A stretch of DNA of 35,615 bases from NCBI GenBank assembly GCA_024640585.1, contig JAHEEQ010000003.1, positions 12,141 through 47,755 of the forward strand. Reading direction: 5' to 3'. Of the stretch, positions 19,011 to 25,977 are shown piece after piece. A program made the position numbers and the translations under genes. The notes beneath the pieces were generated by a model. The model searched no databases, had not been told where the DNA came from, and saw only the letters and a program-made list of their open reading frames with translations. Numbering within the stretch: the stretch's first letter is position 1; each line of letters opens with the position of its first letter. The DNA is from Micrococcales bacterium (GTDB lineage: Bacteria; Actinomycetota; Actinomycetes; S36-B12; UBA5976).

Positions 19011-20055
19011 TATGTCACAACTGCGTTTAATTACGCAAAGTCTCGATATGCCACTTGAAAGTATTATTCCGCCAATCGAAGAAGCGCTAATGATTGCTTA
19101 TCTGCGATTAAAAGGTGCCATCACTGATACACCGAATCCAGGTGAGTTTATTTCTTATTATGTAGATGGAAAGCGGGTTCGAGTAGTTCTAGATCTTGAA
19201 CTTGGATCTGTGAGTGTTTTATTGACTGAAAAAGATGCTGACGGGAATTATCTCGGCGAGATTGATGACACACCAGATGGCTTTGATCGCATAGCAACCC
19301 AAACAACACGTAAAGTATTGGCAGATAAATTCAGAAAAGTTACTGACGCTGCGCAGATTCTTGAACTCGAAAATCAAATTGGCACAATGGTCAACGGAAT
19401 AATTCAACAAGGCTCAGATCCGAAAATGGTTTTCGTAGACCTTGGGAAAATTGAAGCGCAAATGCCACCGGCCGAACAAGTACCAACAGAAAAGTATGTA
19501 CATGGTGCGAGGCTTCGCGTGATTTTGGTTGCAGTTCGCCAGCTCAACAACGGTATGGTCGCTGTTGTATCTAGAACTCACCCAGCATTGGTTAAACAAA
19601 TGTTTGCGCTAGAAGTTCCAGAAGTTGCCGATGGCACAGTCGAGATTGTTGCCGTAGCTCGCGAGGCTGGAGCTCGAACAAAAATCGCGGTGCAAAGTCA
19701 CAATCCACAAGTTGCGGCAAAAGGAAGTTGTATCGGGCCAATGGGTGCTCGGGTTAATGCTGTAGTCAACGAACTCAATGGCGAGAAAATCGACATCGTG
19801 GATTATTCAGATGATCCAGCAAAATTCTTGGCAGCCGCATTAGCTCCGGCGCGGGTTGCGCGAGTGGATATAACCGACCTCGAAGCCCGTCACGCTCGAG
19901 TGTTCGTGCCAGATTTTCAGCTCTCGCTAGCCATTGGCAAAGAGGGGCAAAATGCACGGCTCGCAGCCCGATTAACTGGCTGGAAGATTGATATTCGCTC
20001 GGATGCTGACCCTTCCTACTCACAAACGGCTCAAATGCCACTAAATCAGGGGTAA
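19000..20055 (+). CDS. nusA: Transcription termination/antitermination factor NusA
   Basis: A 351-residue RNA polymerase-binding factor controlling pausing, termination and antitermination. The ATG at 19000 gives MKIDMSQLRLI, matching the start of actinobacterial NusA; an ATG four codons later is possible but fits less well. Domains in order are the RNAP-binding N-terminal domain (about 1-125), S1 (about 130-195), then KH1 and KH2. The KH region shows KGSCIGPMGARVNAVVNELNGEKIDIVDY and LAIGKEGQNARLAARLTGWKIDI. There are no C-terminal acidic repeats, as in other actinobacteria. It overlaps rimP by 11 bases and is followed five bases later by ylxR. Confidence 0.97.
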   Translation: MKIDMSQLRLITQSLDMPLESIIPPIEEALMIAYLRLKGAITDTPNPGEFISYYVDGKRVRVVLDLELGSVSVLLTEKDADGNYLGEIDDTPDGFDRIATQTTRKVLADKFRKVTDAAQILELENQIGTMVNGIIQQGSDPKMVFVDLGKIEAQMPPAEQVPTEKYVHGARLRVILVAVRQLNNGMVAVVSRTHPALVKQMFALEVPEVADGTVEIVAVAREAGARTKIAVQSHNPQVAAKGSCIGPMGARVNAVVNELNGEKIDIVDYSDDPAKFLAAALAPARVARVDITDLEARHARVFVPDFQLSLAIGKEGQNARLAARLTGWKIDIRSDADPSYSQTAQMPLNQG

Positions 20056-20060
20056 CATTC

Positions 20061-20315
20061 GTGCAAGCTGATTCAAATCTGCCACTTCGCACCTGTGTGG
20101 GGTGTCGGAAACGTTCAGCCAAAAAAGGTCTTGTACGCCTTGTCCTCATCGGCTCGCAATTGCAAGTGGATGAAGATGCAAAGCAGGATGGTCGAGGTGC
20201 CTATGTGCATCACAGTCTTGAATGTTTTGAAATGGCCCTGAACCGCTTTGCCTTCGATCGAAGTTTTCGAAAGAAAGTAGACGCGTCAGAAGTGCAAAAC
20301 TTTTTTCGTCCATAA
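20061..20315 (+). CDS. ylxR: YlxR/RnpM family small RNA-binding protein
   Basis: An 84-residue basic protein with the YlxR (DUF448) signature: RTCVGCRKRSAKKGLVRLV at the N terminus and DGRGAYVHHSLECFEMAL in the middle. The GRGAYVH motif and the fixed position between nusA and infB are diagnostic. The Bacillus homologue has been reported to bind and modulate RNase P (RnpM). The start is GTG at 20061 with AGGGG eight bases upstream. It is separated from infB by a 134-base leader containing three linked mini-ORFs. Confidence 0.92.
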   Translation: MQADSNLPLRTCVGCRKRSAKKGLVRLVLIGSQLQVDEDAKQDGRGAYVHHSLECFEMALNRFAFDRSFRKKVDASEVQNFFRP

Positions 20316-20345
20316 CCACTCATACGCAAACGGAGCGTGTCAGGA

Positions 20346-20415
20346 ATGAAATCCCGATGAGTACCAAATGAGTACGTCCAAAATGGTCGTACTTTCAAAG
20401 GCGCCTGGTTACTAG
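20346..20415 (+). promoter_or_regulatory. infB leader: three mini-ORFs linked by ATGA overlaps
   Basis: Three tiny reading frames follow one another. The first, 20346-20360, encodes MKSR. The second, 20357-20371, encodes MSTK. The third, 20368-20415, encodes MSTSKMVVLSKAPGY. Each stop overlaps the next start as ATGA, the arrangement used for termination-reinitiation. GGAG at 20332-20335 lies ten bases before the first ATG. ATGAGTAC is repeated at 20357 and 20368, exactly 11 bases apart. AGTACG (20371-20376) can pair with CGTACT (20388-20393) across the third frame. The last stop is 34 bases upstream of the infB TTG start. The pattern is seen directly; translation and a regulatory role for IF2 are inferred. 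Confidence 0.55.
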
Positions 20416-20449
20416 TTTTTAGTTCTCCGGGCCGAACAAGGAAGAGACA

Positions 20450-23158
20450 TTGTCTAAGGTCCGGATCTATGAGATCGCAAAAGATCTCGGTGTTGATAGC
20501 AAAGTTGTAATTGCCAAACTCGCAGAGTTAGGTGAATTCGTCAAAGGTGCATCTTCATCCATTGAAGCCCCAGTTGCTCGAAAACTCCGAGCAGAATTTC
20601 CTGATGCACCAGCTGCACCAGTTGAATCAAAACCTGCTGCAAAAAAAGTTGCGAAAAAAGCAACTAAAGTTGAAAAAGCAGAAGTAGAAGCACCAGCCGA
20701 AGTTGAAACTCCAGTTGCGCAGCCAGAAATTTCAAAACCTGCTGCAGAAAAACCAGACTTGCCTAAAGGCCCAGCGCCAGCCACTTTCAGTGCGCCACCA
20801 ACACCTGGAAAACCTTCAACACCACCAGCTTCAAATCCAGGATCCATGCCGCCACGTCCAATGGGACCTCGCCCGGGAAACAATCCGTTTGGAACTTCAG
20901 GTTCTGGCATGGGTCGCGCCCCGCGTACTGGTAACAATCCATTTGGAACTTCTGGTTCAGGTATGGGTCGAACATCAGACCGACCTGCTCGTGAAGGCGG
21001 TCGCGATGGAATGCCACCTCGTCCAGGTAGCCGTCCAGGTGGACCAGGGGGTGCTCGTCCAGGCGGCGCCCCAGGGACTAGGCCAGCAGGCGCAGGACGC
21101 CCAGGTGGTTCAGGCGGTCCAGGTGGAGCTCGCCCAGGCGGCGGTTCGCGCCCAGGAGGATTCCCATCAACTGGTGCTCCAGCAGGTGGTCCACCACGTC
21201 AAGGTGCAACCGGTGGACGCGGCAACGCAGCAGGTGCATTTGGTCGCGGCGGTAAGCCAGGCGGATCGAAAGCTAAGAAATCAAAGCGTACAAAGCGTCA
21301 AGAATTCGACAACCTGACGGCTCCAGTTCTTGGTGGTGTTTCAATCCAACTTGGTGGCGGAGCAACAGTTCGTCTACCACGTGGTGCATCTCTTACAGAT
21401 TTCGCTGAAAAGATTGGTGCAAATCCAGCCGCACTTGTAACTATTATGTTCAAGCTTGGCGAAATGGTTAATGCAACCCAATCAGTTGATGACGACACAC
21501 TAAAACTTCTTGGAAGTGAACTTCAATATGAAGTTGAAGTTGTTTCACCTGAAGAAGAAGATCGTGAATTGCTCGAATCCTTCGATCTTGAATTCGGTGA
21601 GACAGATGAAACCGAAGAAGATCTTTCACCTCGCCCACCAGTAGTAACTGTCATGGGTCACGTCGATCATGGTAAGACTCGTTTGCTCGATGCAATTCGT
21701 AACACAAATGTGGTCGCTGGTGAAGCCGGCGGAATCACACAGCACATCGGTGCATACCAAGTCATTACCCACCACGAAGGTATTGAACGCGCACTTACAT
21801 TTATCGATACTCCTGGTCACGAAGCGTTTACCGCTATGCGTGCCCGTGGTGCGAAAGTAACTGACATTGCAGTGTTGGTTGTTGCTGCCGATGATGGTGT
21901 TAAGCCACAAACGATTGAAGCATTGAATCACGCGCAAGCTGCTGATGTTCCAATTGTGGTTGCAGTCAACAAAATTGATAAAGAAGGTGCAGACCCTATG
22001 AAGGTTCGCAGCCAATTAACTGAATACGGTTTAGTGGCTGAAGAATTCGGTGGCGATGTTATGTTCGTCGATGTTTCAGCTCGCAGAGGTGACGGAATTG
22101 CAAACTTGCTCGATGCAGTTTTGCTAACTGCAGATGCTGCAATCGATTTGCGTGCAAATTCAACAACTGATGCACAGGGTATTGCGATTGAAGCGCATCT
22201 TGACCGAGGTCGTGGACCGGTTGCAACCGTGCTTGTGCAGCGCGGAACTTTGCGGGCTGGAGACTCCATTGTTGCTGGTGAAGCATTTGGTCGTGTTCGT
22301 GCGATGCTAGATGAAAACGGAAATCAGTTGACAGAGGCTGGCCCATCCCGAGCTGTACAGGTGCTGGGTCTAAACACCGTGCCAGGTGCGGGAGATTCAT
22401 TCCTAGTTGTTGCTGAAGACCGAATTGCACGTCAAATCGCACAAACTCGTGCAGCTCGCGAACGAAATGCCCAACTTGCTAAGCGTCGCGCTCGTCGCAC
22501 ACTTGAAGACTTCTTGGCTTCGGTCGAAAAGGGTGACGTGCAAGAACTGAAACTCATCTTGAAGGGTGACGTTTCTGGTTCTGTTGAAGCACTCGAAGAT
22601 GCACTTCTAAAGATCGATGTTGGAAACGAAGAAGTTGAACTTCGCGTAATCCACCGCGGTGTTGGTGCGATCAACCAAAGTGACGTCACTTTGGCTGCAG
22701 CATCAGATGCAATCGTCATCGGCTTCAACGTGCGCCCTGAAGGACAGGTTCGTGACTTGGCTGATCGTGAAGGAGTTGAAATTCGTTTCTACTCGGTCAT
22801 TTACGCAGCAATTGAAGAAATCGAACAAGCCCTCAAAGGCATGCTTAAACCTGAATTCGTCGAATCTGAATTGGGTACAGCTGAAGTTCGTGAAGTCTTC
22901 AAATCATCTAAGGTCGGAACAATCGCTGGTTGCATTGTTCGCAGCGGAACCATTAAGCGAAATACCAAAGCTCGTTTGGTTCGCGATGGCATCGTAGTTG
23001 CAGACAATCTAACTATCGATTCATTGCGCCGCTTCAAAGATGACGCAACCGAAGTTCGCGAAGGATTCGAGTGCGGTATTGGACTTGGAAGCTTCAATGA
23101 CATCAAACCTGAAGACGTTATTGAAACATGGGAAATGAAAGAAAAGCCTCGCGCTTAA
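20450..23158 (+). CDS. infB: Translation initiation factor IF-2
   Basis: A 902-residue GTPase that brings initiator tRNA to the 30S subunit. The start is TTG at 20450 with AAGGAAG just upstream, giving [18 protein letters not shown], the conserved IF2 N-terminal domain. A long low-complexity region (about residues 50-280), rich in Gly, Pro, Arg and Ala, separates it from the core and contains a tandem 14-residue repeat. The G domain shows [12 protein letters not shown] (about 398-409), DTPGHEAF and NKID. Domains II-IV follow, ending with [20 protein letters not shown], typical of the C2 domain that binds formyl-Met-tRNA. The extended N terminus is usual in actinobacteria. rbfA follows after 25 bases. 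Confidence 0.97.
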   Translation: MSKVRIYEIAKDLGVDSKVVIAKLAELGEFVKGASSSIEAPVARKLRAEFPDAPAAPVESKPAAKKVAKKATKVEKAEVEAPAEVETPVAQPEISKPAAEKPDLPKGPAPATFSAPPTPGKPSTPPASNPGSMPPRPMGPRPGNNPFGTSGSGMGRAPRTGNNPFGTSGSGMGRTSDRPAREGGRDGMPPRPGSRPGGPGGARPGGAPGTRPAGAGRPGGSGGPGGARPGGGSRPGGFPSTGAPAGGPPRQGATGGRGNAAGAFGRGGKPGGSKAKKSKRTKRQEFDNLTAPVLGGVSIQLGGGATVRLPRGASLTDFAEKIGANPAALVTIMFKLGEMVNATQSVDDDTLKLLGSELQYEVEVVSPEEEDRELLESFDLEFGETDETEEDLSPRPPVVTVMGHVDHGKTRLLDAIRNTNVVAGEAGGITQHIGAYQVITHHEGIERALTFIDTPGHEAFTAMRARGAKVTDIAVLVVAADDGVKPQTIEALNHAQAADVPIVVAVNKIDKEGADPMKVRSQLTEYGLVAEEFGGDVMFVDVSARRGDGIANLLDAVLLTADAAIDLRANSTTDAQGIAIEAHLDRGRGPVATVLVQRGTLRAGDSIVAGEAFGRVRAMLDENGNQLTEAGPSRAVQVLGLNTVPGAGDSFLVVAEDRIARQIAQTRAARERNAQLAKRRARRTLEDFLASVEKGDVQELKLILKGDVSGSVEALEDALLKIDVGNEEVELRVIHRGVGAINQSDVTLAAASDAIVIGFNVRPEGQVRDLADREGVEIRFYSVIYAAIEEIEQALKGMLKPEFVESELGTAEVREVFKSSKVGTIAGCIVRSGTIKRNTKARLVRDGIVVADNLTIDSLRRFKDDATEVREGFECGIGLGSFNDIKPEDVIETWEMKEKPRA
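20876..20971 (+). repeat. Tandem 14-codon repeat in the IF2 linker
   Basis: Codons for [14 protein letters not shown] occur twice, at 20876-20917 and 20930-20971, separated by four codons (A-P-R-T). The period is 54 bases. The two DNA copies differ mainly at third positions while the peptide is identical, so the protein sequence appears to be maintained rather than freshly duplicated. Confidence 0.85.
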
Positions 23159-23183
23159 TTTCTTAGATTGAAGAAGGTGTGAC

Positions 23184-23609
23184 ATGGCCGATGCCGCTCG
23201 TGCTCGCCAAATCGCTGAACGTATTTTGGTGATTGTGGCGGAGACAGTTGAAATGCGAATCAAAGATCCGCGCATCGGCTTTGTCACATTTACTGCCGCT
23301 CGACTCACATCTGATTTGCGCGAAGGCACAGTGTTTTTCACAGTGCTCGGCGATGATGACGCTCGTGAAAACACTCTTATAGCGCTAAATTCTGCAAAAG
23401 GTGTGATACGAACTGAACTTGGCAAGCGGCTAGGTATGAAGCACACGCCGTCACTTACTTTTATTCCTGATGCATTGCCAGAGACAGCAGCGCATATTGA
23501 TGCGTTACTTCAAGAAGCTGCAGCAAATGATGCAAAAGTTCATGAGCAGGCAGTTGGAAAACAATTTGCTGGCGATGCAGATCCATATAAACGTCCTGAA
23601 TCTGAATAA
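23184..23609 (+). CDS. rbfA: Ribosome-binding factor A
   Basis: A 141-residue KH-fold protein that binds the 30S subunit late in assembly, near the 16S 5' helix. RbfA marks are ARQIAERILVIVAETVEMRIKDPRIGFVTFTAARLTSDLREGTVFFTVLGD in several blocks along the first half and SAKGVIRTELGKRLGMKHTPSLTFIPD in the second. The ATG has GAAGAAGG upstream. It sits between infB and truB, the standard location, with a two-base gap to truB. The C-terminal 25 residues are polar and variable, as usual. Confidence 0.95.
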   Translation: MADAARARQIAERILVIVAETVEMRIKDPRIGFVTFTAARLTSDLREGTVFFTVLGDDDARENTLIALNSAKGVIRTELGKRLGMKHTPSLTFIPDALPETAAHIDALLQEAAANDAKVHEQAVGKQFAGDADPYKRPESE

Positions 23610-23611
23610 TC

Positions 23612-24496
23612 ATGACCTTTAGGGAAAGCGGAATTATCGTTATCGATAAACCGCAGGGTGTCACATCGCATGATGTTGTGGCAGCTATTCGAAAAAAACT
23701 CGGCACCAAAAAAGTTGGTCATGCAGGAACTCTTGATCCAATGGCGACAGGTGTATTGGTTTTGGGAGTTAATCAAGCTACTCGATTACTAGATTTCATT
23801 GTGGCTGGCGCAAAGGAATACGAAGCGACAATTCGATTCGGACAATCAACAATTTCAGATGATGCTGATGGAGAAGTAGTCGAAACTGCAGATGCATCTC
23901 ATTTGACTGACGAACAAGTGCGAGCTGCGCTTTTGAAAAACTTAGGAAAAATATCCCAACTTCCATCTAAAGTTTCCGCGAAGAAAATTGATGGCAAACG
24001 AGCGCATGCCTTAGTTCGAGAAGGTGTTGAATTCGAACTCAAACCAAAAGAAGTTGAAATATTCGAACTTGAAATTAAACAAATTGTTCGAGTCGCAGAA
24101 TTTTTAGACGTAAATATTCGAGTGAAATGTACTGCTGGAACTTACATACGTTCGATTGCCCGCGATACTGGCACGGACTTGAAAGTTGGTGGACATTTGA
24201 CTGCACTTCGCAGAACTTTGGTCGCACCGTTTTCAATTGAAAGCGCTCAAGAGATAACTGCCGATTTAAACCTTATTGGTCTATATGACGCGACTAAAGG
24301 TGTTTTGCAGGTTACTGAAGTTGAAGCAGAAATCGCCAAAGAAATCACTTTTGGAAAGCCTCTTAAAAGTGAAGTAGTTCGCTTTCATGGTCTGTCGGCT
24401 ATCACGCATCTGAATCAAGTTATGGCAATTGTTGAAAAGACAGATTCGGCAGAGCTTTCTTATCGCGCCGTAATTACCACGGAATTAGCAGACTAG
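23612..24496 (+). CDS. truB: tRNA pseudouridine(55) synthase
   Basis: A 294-residue pseudouridine synthase forming psi55 in the T-loop of most tRNAs. The catalytic aspartate is Asp42 in GHAGTLDPMATGVLVLGV; the N-terminal GIIVIDKPQGVTSHDVV and KVSAKKIDGKRAHALVREG blocks are typical. RVKCTAGTYIRSIARDTG lies near 170. The C-terminal part carries a small PUA-like extension. It starts two bases after rbfA. The ribF gene begins nine bases after its stop, matching the usual truB-ribF order. Confidence 0.96.
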   Translation: MTFRESGIIVIDKPQGVTSHDVVAAIRKKLGTKKVGHAGTLDPMATGVLVLGVNQATRLLDFIVAGAKEYEATIRFGQSTISDDADGEVVETADASHLTDEQVRAALLKNLGKISQLPSKVSAKKIDGKRAHALVREGVEFELKPKEVEIFELEIKQIVRVAEFLDVNIRVKCTAGTYIRSIARDTGTDLKVGGHLTALRRTLVAPFSIESAQEITADLNLIGLYDATKGVLQVTEVEAEIAKEITFGKPLKSEVVRFHGLSAITHLNQVMAIVEKTDSAELSYRAVITTELAD

Positions 24497-24505
24497 AGTT
24501 TTCGT

Positions 24506-25387
24506 ATGTCTTCTGTAGTTTCGATTGGTGTTTTCGACGGCGTGCATCTTGGCCATCAAGCACTAGTGCAAGAGACGCTTCGCGTTTCAAAATCTACTGG
24601 CTTGACTCCGATTGTTCTAACTTTCGATCCGCATCCCATGAGCGTTGTGCGCGGCTTGCAAGTAGATTCATTGAGCAGTATTTCAAGGAGAATTGAACTT
24701 TTGAAAGACCTTGGAATTGAATTCGTAAAAGTTTGTGATTTTGATGCAAACCTTTCGAACTTAACACCAAAAGAATTTATTGAGCAAATATTGATTGATG
24801 AACTAGATGCAAAACATGTAATTGTTGGAATGGGTTTCCGTTTTGGCAAATCTGCGGCAGGAACATCTAATGACCTAGAAACTTCTGGATTACAGGTCAC
24901 CGAAGTTGGTCATGTGAATTTTGAAAATGAGAGAGTATCTTCAACTCGAATCCGCCATGCACTTCGTGATGGAAAACTTGATTTAACGAACAATCTATTG
25001 ACCAGGCCTCACCGGATTGAAGGTGAAGTTATTTATGGCCAACAGCGTGGAAGGGAACTTGGTTTTCCAACCGCAAACATTGCGCCAAGTTTTCGTCAAG
25101 CAATTCCAGCAGATGGGGTATATGCCGGATGGCTCACGAATCTAGAAACTAATGAAAAATGGCCAGCGGCTATTTCGATCGGCACCAATCCGACTTTCAC
25201 CGATATTGAAACCCGCACCATCGAGGCATATGCGCTAGATGTATCCGGTATCAACCTCTATGGCGCAAATGTTGCGCTTGAGTTTGTGTCGTTCTTGCGG
25301 CCAATGTGGGCTTTTTCATCCCTAGATGAGCTCATCAAGGCCATTGGCTCGGATGTTGAAAATACTCGACAGTCTCTTGGGATTTAG
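24506..25387 (+). CDS. ribF: Bifunctional riboflavin kinase / FAD synthetase
   Basis: A 293-residue two-domain enzyme producing FMN and FAD from riboflavin and ATP. The N-terminal adenylyltransferase domain (about 1-150) has GVFDGVHLGHQAL, a nucleotidyltransferase HxGH-type motif, then LTFDPHPMSVV and SSTRIRHAL. The C-terminal flavokinase domain (about 165-290) has GRELGFPTANI and an IGTNPTF segment. It is slightly shorter at the N terminus than many actinobacterial RibF proteins, because an in-frame stop lies just upstream of the chosen ATG. No Shine-Dalgarno is evident. It is the last gene before the rpsO leader. Confidence 0.95.
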   Translation: MSSVVSIGVFDGVHLGHQALVQETLRVSKSTGLTPIVLTFDPHPMSVVRGLQVDSLSSISRRIELLKDLGIEFVKVCDFDANLSNLTPKEFIEQILIDELDAKHVIVGMGFRFGKSAAGTSNDLETSGLQVTEVGHVNFENERVSSTRIRHALRDGKLDLTNNLLTRPHRIEGEVIYGQQRGRELGFPTANIAPSFRQAIPADGVYAGWLTNLETNEKWPAAISIGTNPTFTDIETRTIEAYALDVSGINLYGANVALEFVSFLRPMWAFSSLDELIKAIGSDVENTRQSLGI

Positions 25388-25406
25388 CCTCAAATTGGCT
25401 CATAAA

Positions 25407-25521
25407 TTGGTCGATTGTGAGTGCCTTTGGTAGCCTTCGCCCGCTAAAACATTAGCAAGACGGTGAGCGAGTCGAACGCCTTAGCCATCCGTGACAATTA
25501 CCCGCGTTCGCGAGAGAAAAA
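25407..25521 (+). promoter_or_regulatory. rpsO promoter and leader
   Basis: TTGGTC (25407-25412) and TAGCCT (25431-25436, TANNNT) are 18 bases apart and would start a transcript with a leader of about 80 bases. In the leader, ACGG and CCGT flank a region that can form an imperfect stem. CGC-GTTC-GCG (25503-25512) lies immediately before the weak ribosome site GAGAG. Leaders of rpsO are bound by S15 in several bacteria, so autoregulation is plausible, but I cannot match a known S15-binding structure. Confidence 0.4.
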
Positions 25522-25782
25522 ATGTCTACTGACAAGAAAAACCTAATGGCTGACTATGCCCGCACCGAAGGTGACACAGGCAGCCCAGAAGTTCAGGTTG
25601 CGATTCTTACATCACGTATCAATCATTTGACTGAACACCTAAAGACTCACAAACACGATCACCACAGCCGTCGCGGTTTGCTACTGCTAGTTGGTCGTCG
25701 TCGCCGCCTTTTGCAATACCTGCAAAAAGTTGACATCAATCGCTACCGTGTTCTAATCGAACGTCTAGGTATCCGTCGATAG
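25522..25782 (+). CDS. rpsO: 30S ribosomal protein S15
   Basis: An 86-residue primary-binding protein of the small subunit that contacts 16S helices H20-H22 and bridge B4. The diagnostic blocks are [51 protein letters not shown] in sequence across the protein, and the terminal [12 protein letters not shown]. Length is close to the usual 88-89 residues. It is preceded by a leader of about 130 bases and followed by a strong GAAA-capped hairpin, then pnp. The rpsO-pnp pair is widely conserved. Confidence 0.98.
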   Translation: MSTDKKNLMADYARTEGDTGSPEVQVAILTSRINHLTEHLKTHKHDHHSRRGLLLLVGRRRRLLQYLQKVDINRYRVLIERLGIRR

Positions 25783-25792
25783 TTTGTAAACG

Positions 25793-25820
25793 AGGCATCC
25801 ACTCGAAAGGGTGGATGCCT
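25793..25820 (+). terminator. GAAA-capped hairpin after rpsO
   Basis: AGGCATCCACTC (25793-25804) pairs with GGGTGGATGCCT (25809-25820), one pair being U-G, around a GAAA tetraloop. It begins ten bases after the rpsO stop. The following sequence TTCACAAAATT lacks a T-run, so it is more likely a processing or stabilising hairpin (for example an RNase III site, as known for rpsO-pnp in other bacteria) or a leaky terminator than a full stop. Confidence 0.7.
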
Positions 25821-25865
25821 TCACAAAATTAAATATAGAAATCACCGCAATGAGGCGCAGTATGT

Positions 25866-25940
25866 GTCTTAGGGTCGGTCCTCGGTAGTGGCATTCGAAA
25901 TAATTTCGCGTGCTTCGATCGACGATTCGATCCAAACGGA
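25866..25940 (+). ncRNA. Probable Actino-pnp leader RNA
   Basis: The segment GGGTCGGTCCTCGGTAGTGG (25872-25891) followed by nested hairpins lies directly upstream of pnp. GCA/TGC encloses CGAAA-TAA-TTTCG (25896-25908), and GATCG/CGATC is at 25917-25932. The location and the sequence match my recollection of the published Actino-pnp RNA motif found before exoribonuclease genes in actinobacteria. A covariance-model search was not possible here. It is presumed cis-regulatory. Confidence 0.6.
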
Positions 25941-25945
25941 CAACT

Positions 25946-25977
25946 GGGCCTCCTAATCAATACAAAGGAGGGTACCC
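25946..25977 (+). promoter_or_regulatory. Hairpin masking the pnp Shine-Dalgarno
   Basis: CCTCCT (25949-25954) is the exact complement of the pnp ribosome-binding sequence AGGAGG (25966-25971), separated by an 11-base loop. GGG (25946-25948) can extend the stem with CCC (25975-25977) next to the ATG, leaving GTA bulged. In this fold the whole Shine-Dalgarno is paired. CCTCCT is itself identical to the anti-Shine-Dalgarno of 16S rRNA. Confidence 0.6.

Noticed and set aside
20703..21317. A 204-codon open frame, rich in Gln and Val, on the plus strand inside infB
   Set aside because: It is an out-of-frame reading of the Gly/Pro/Arg-rich IF2 linker; low-complexity codons suppress stops. No ribosome site or domain.
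24506..25387. Truncated ribF
   Set aside because: N terminus is a little short, but both the nucleotidyltransferase and flavokinase motifs are complete, so it is treated as intact.
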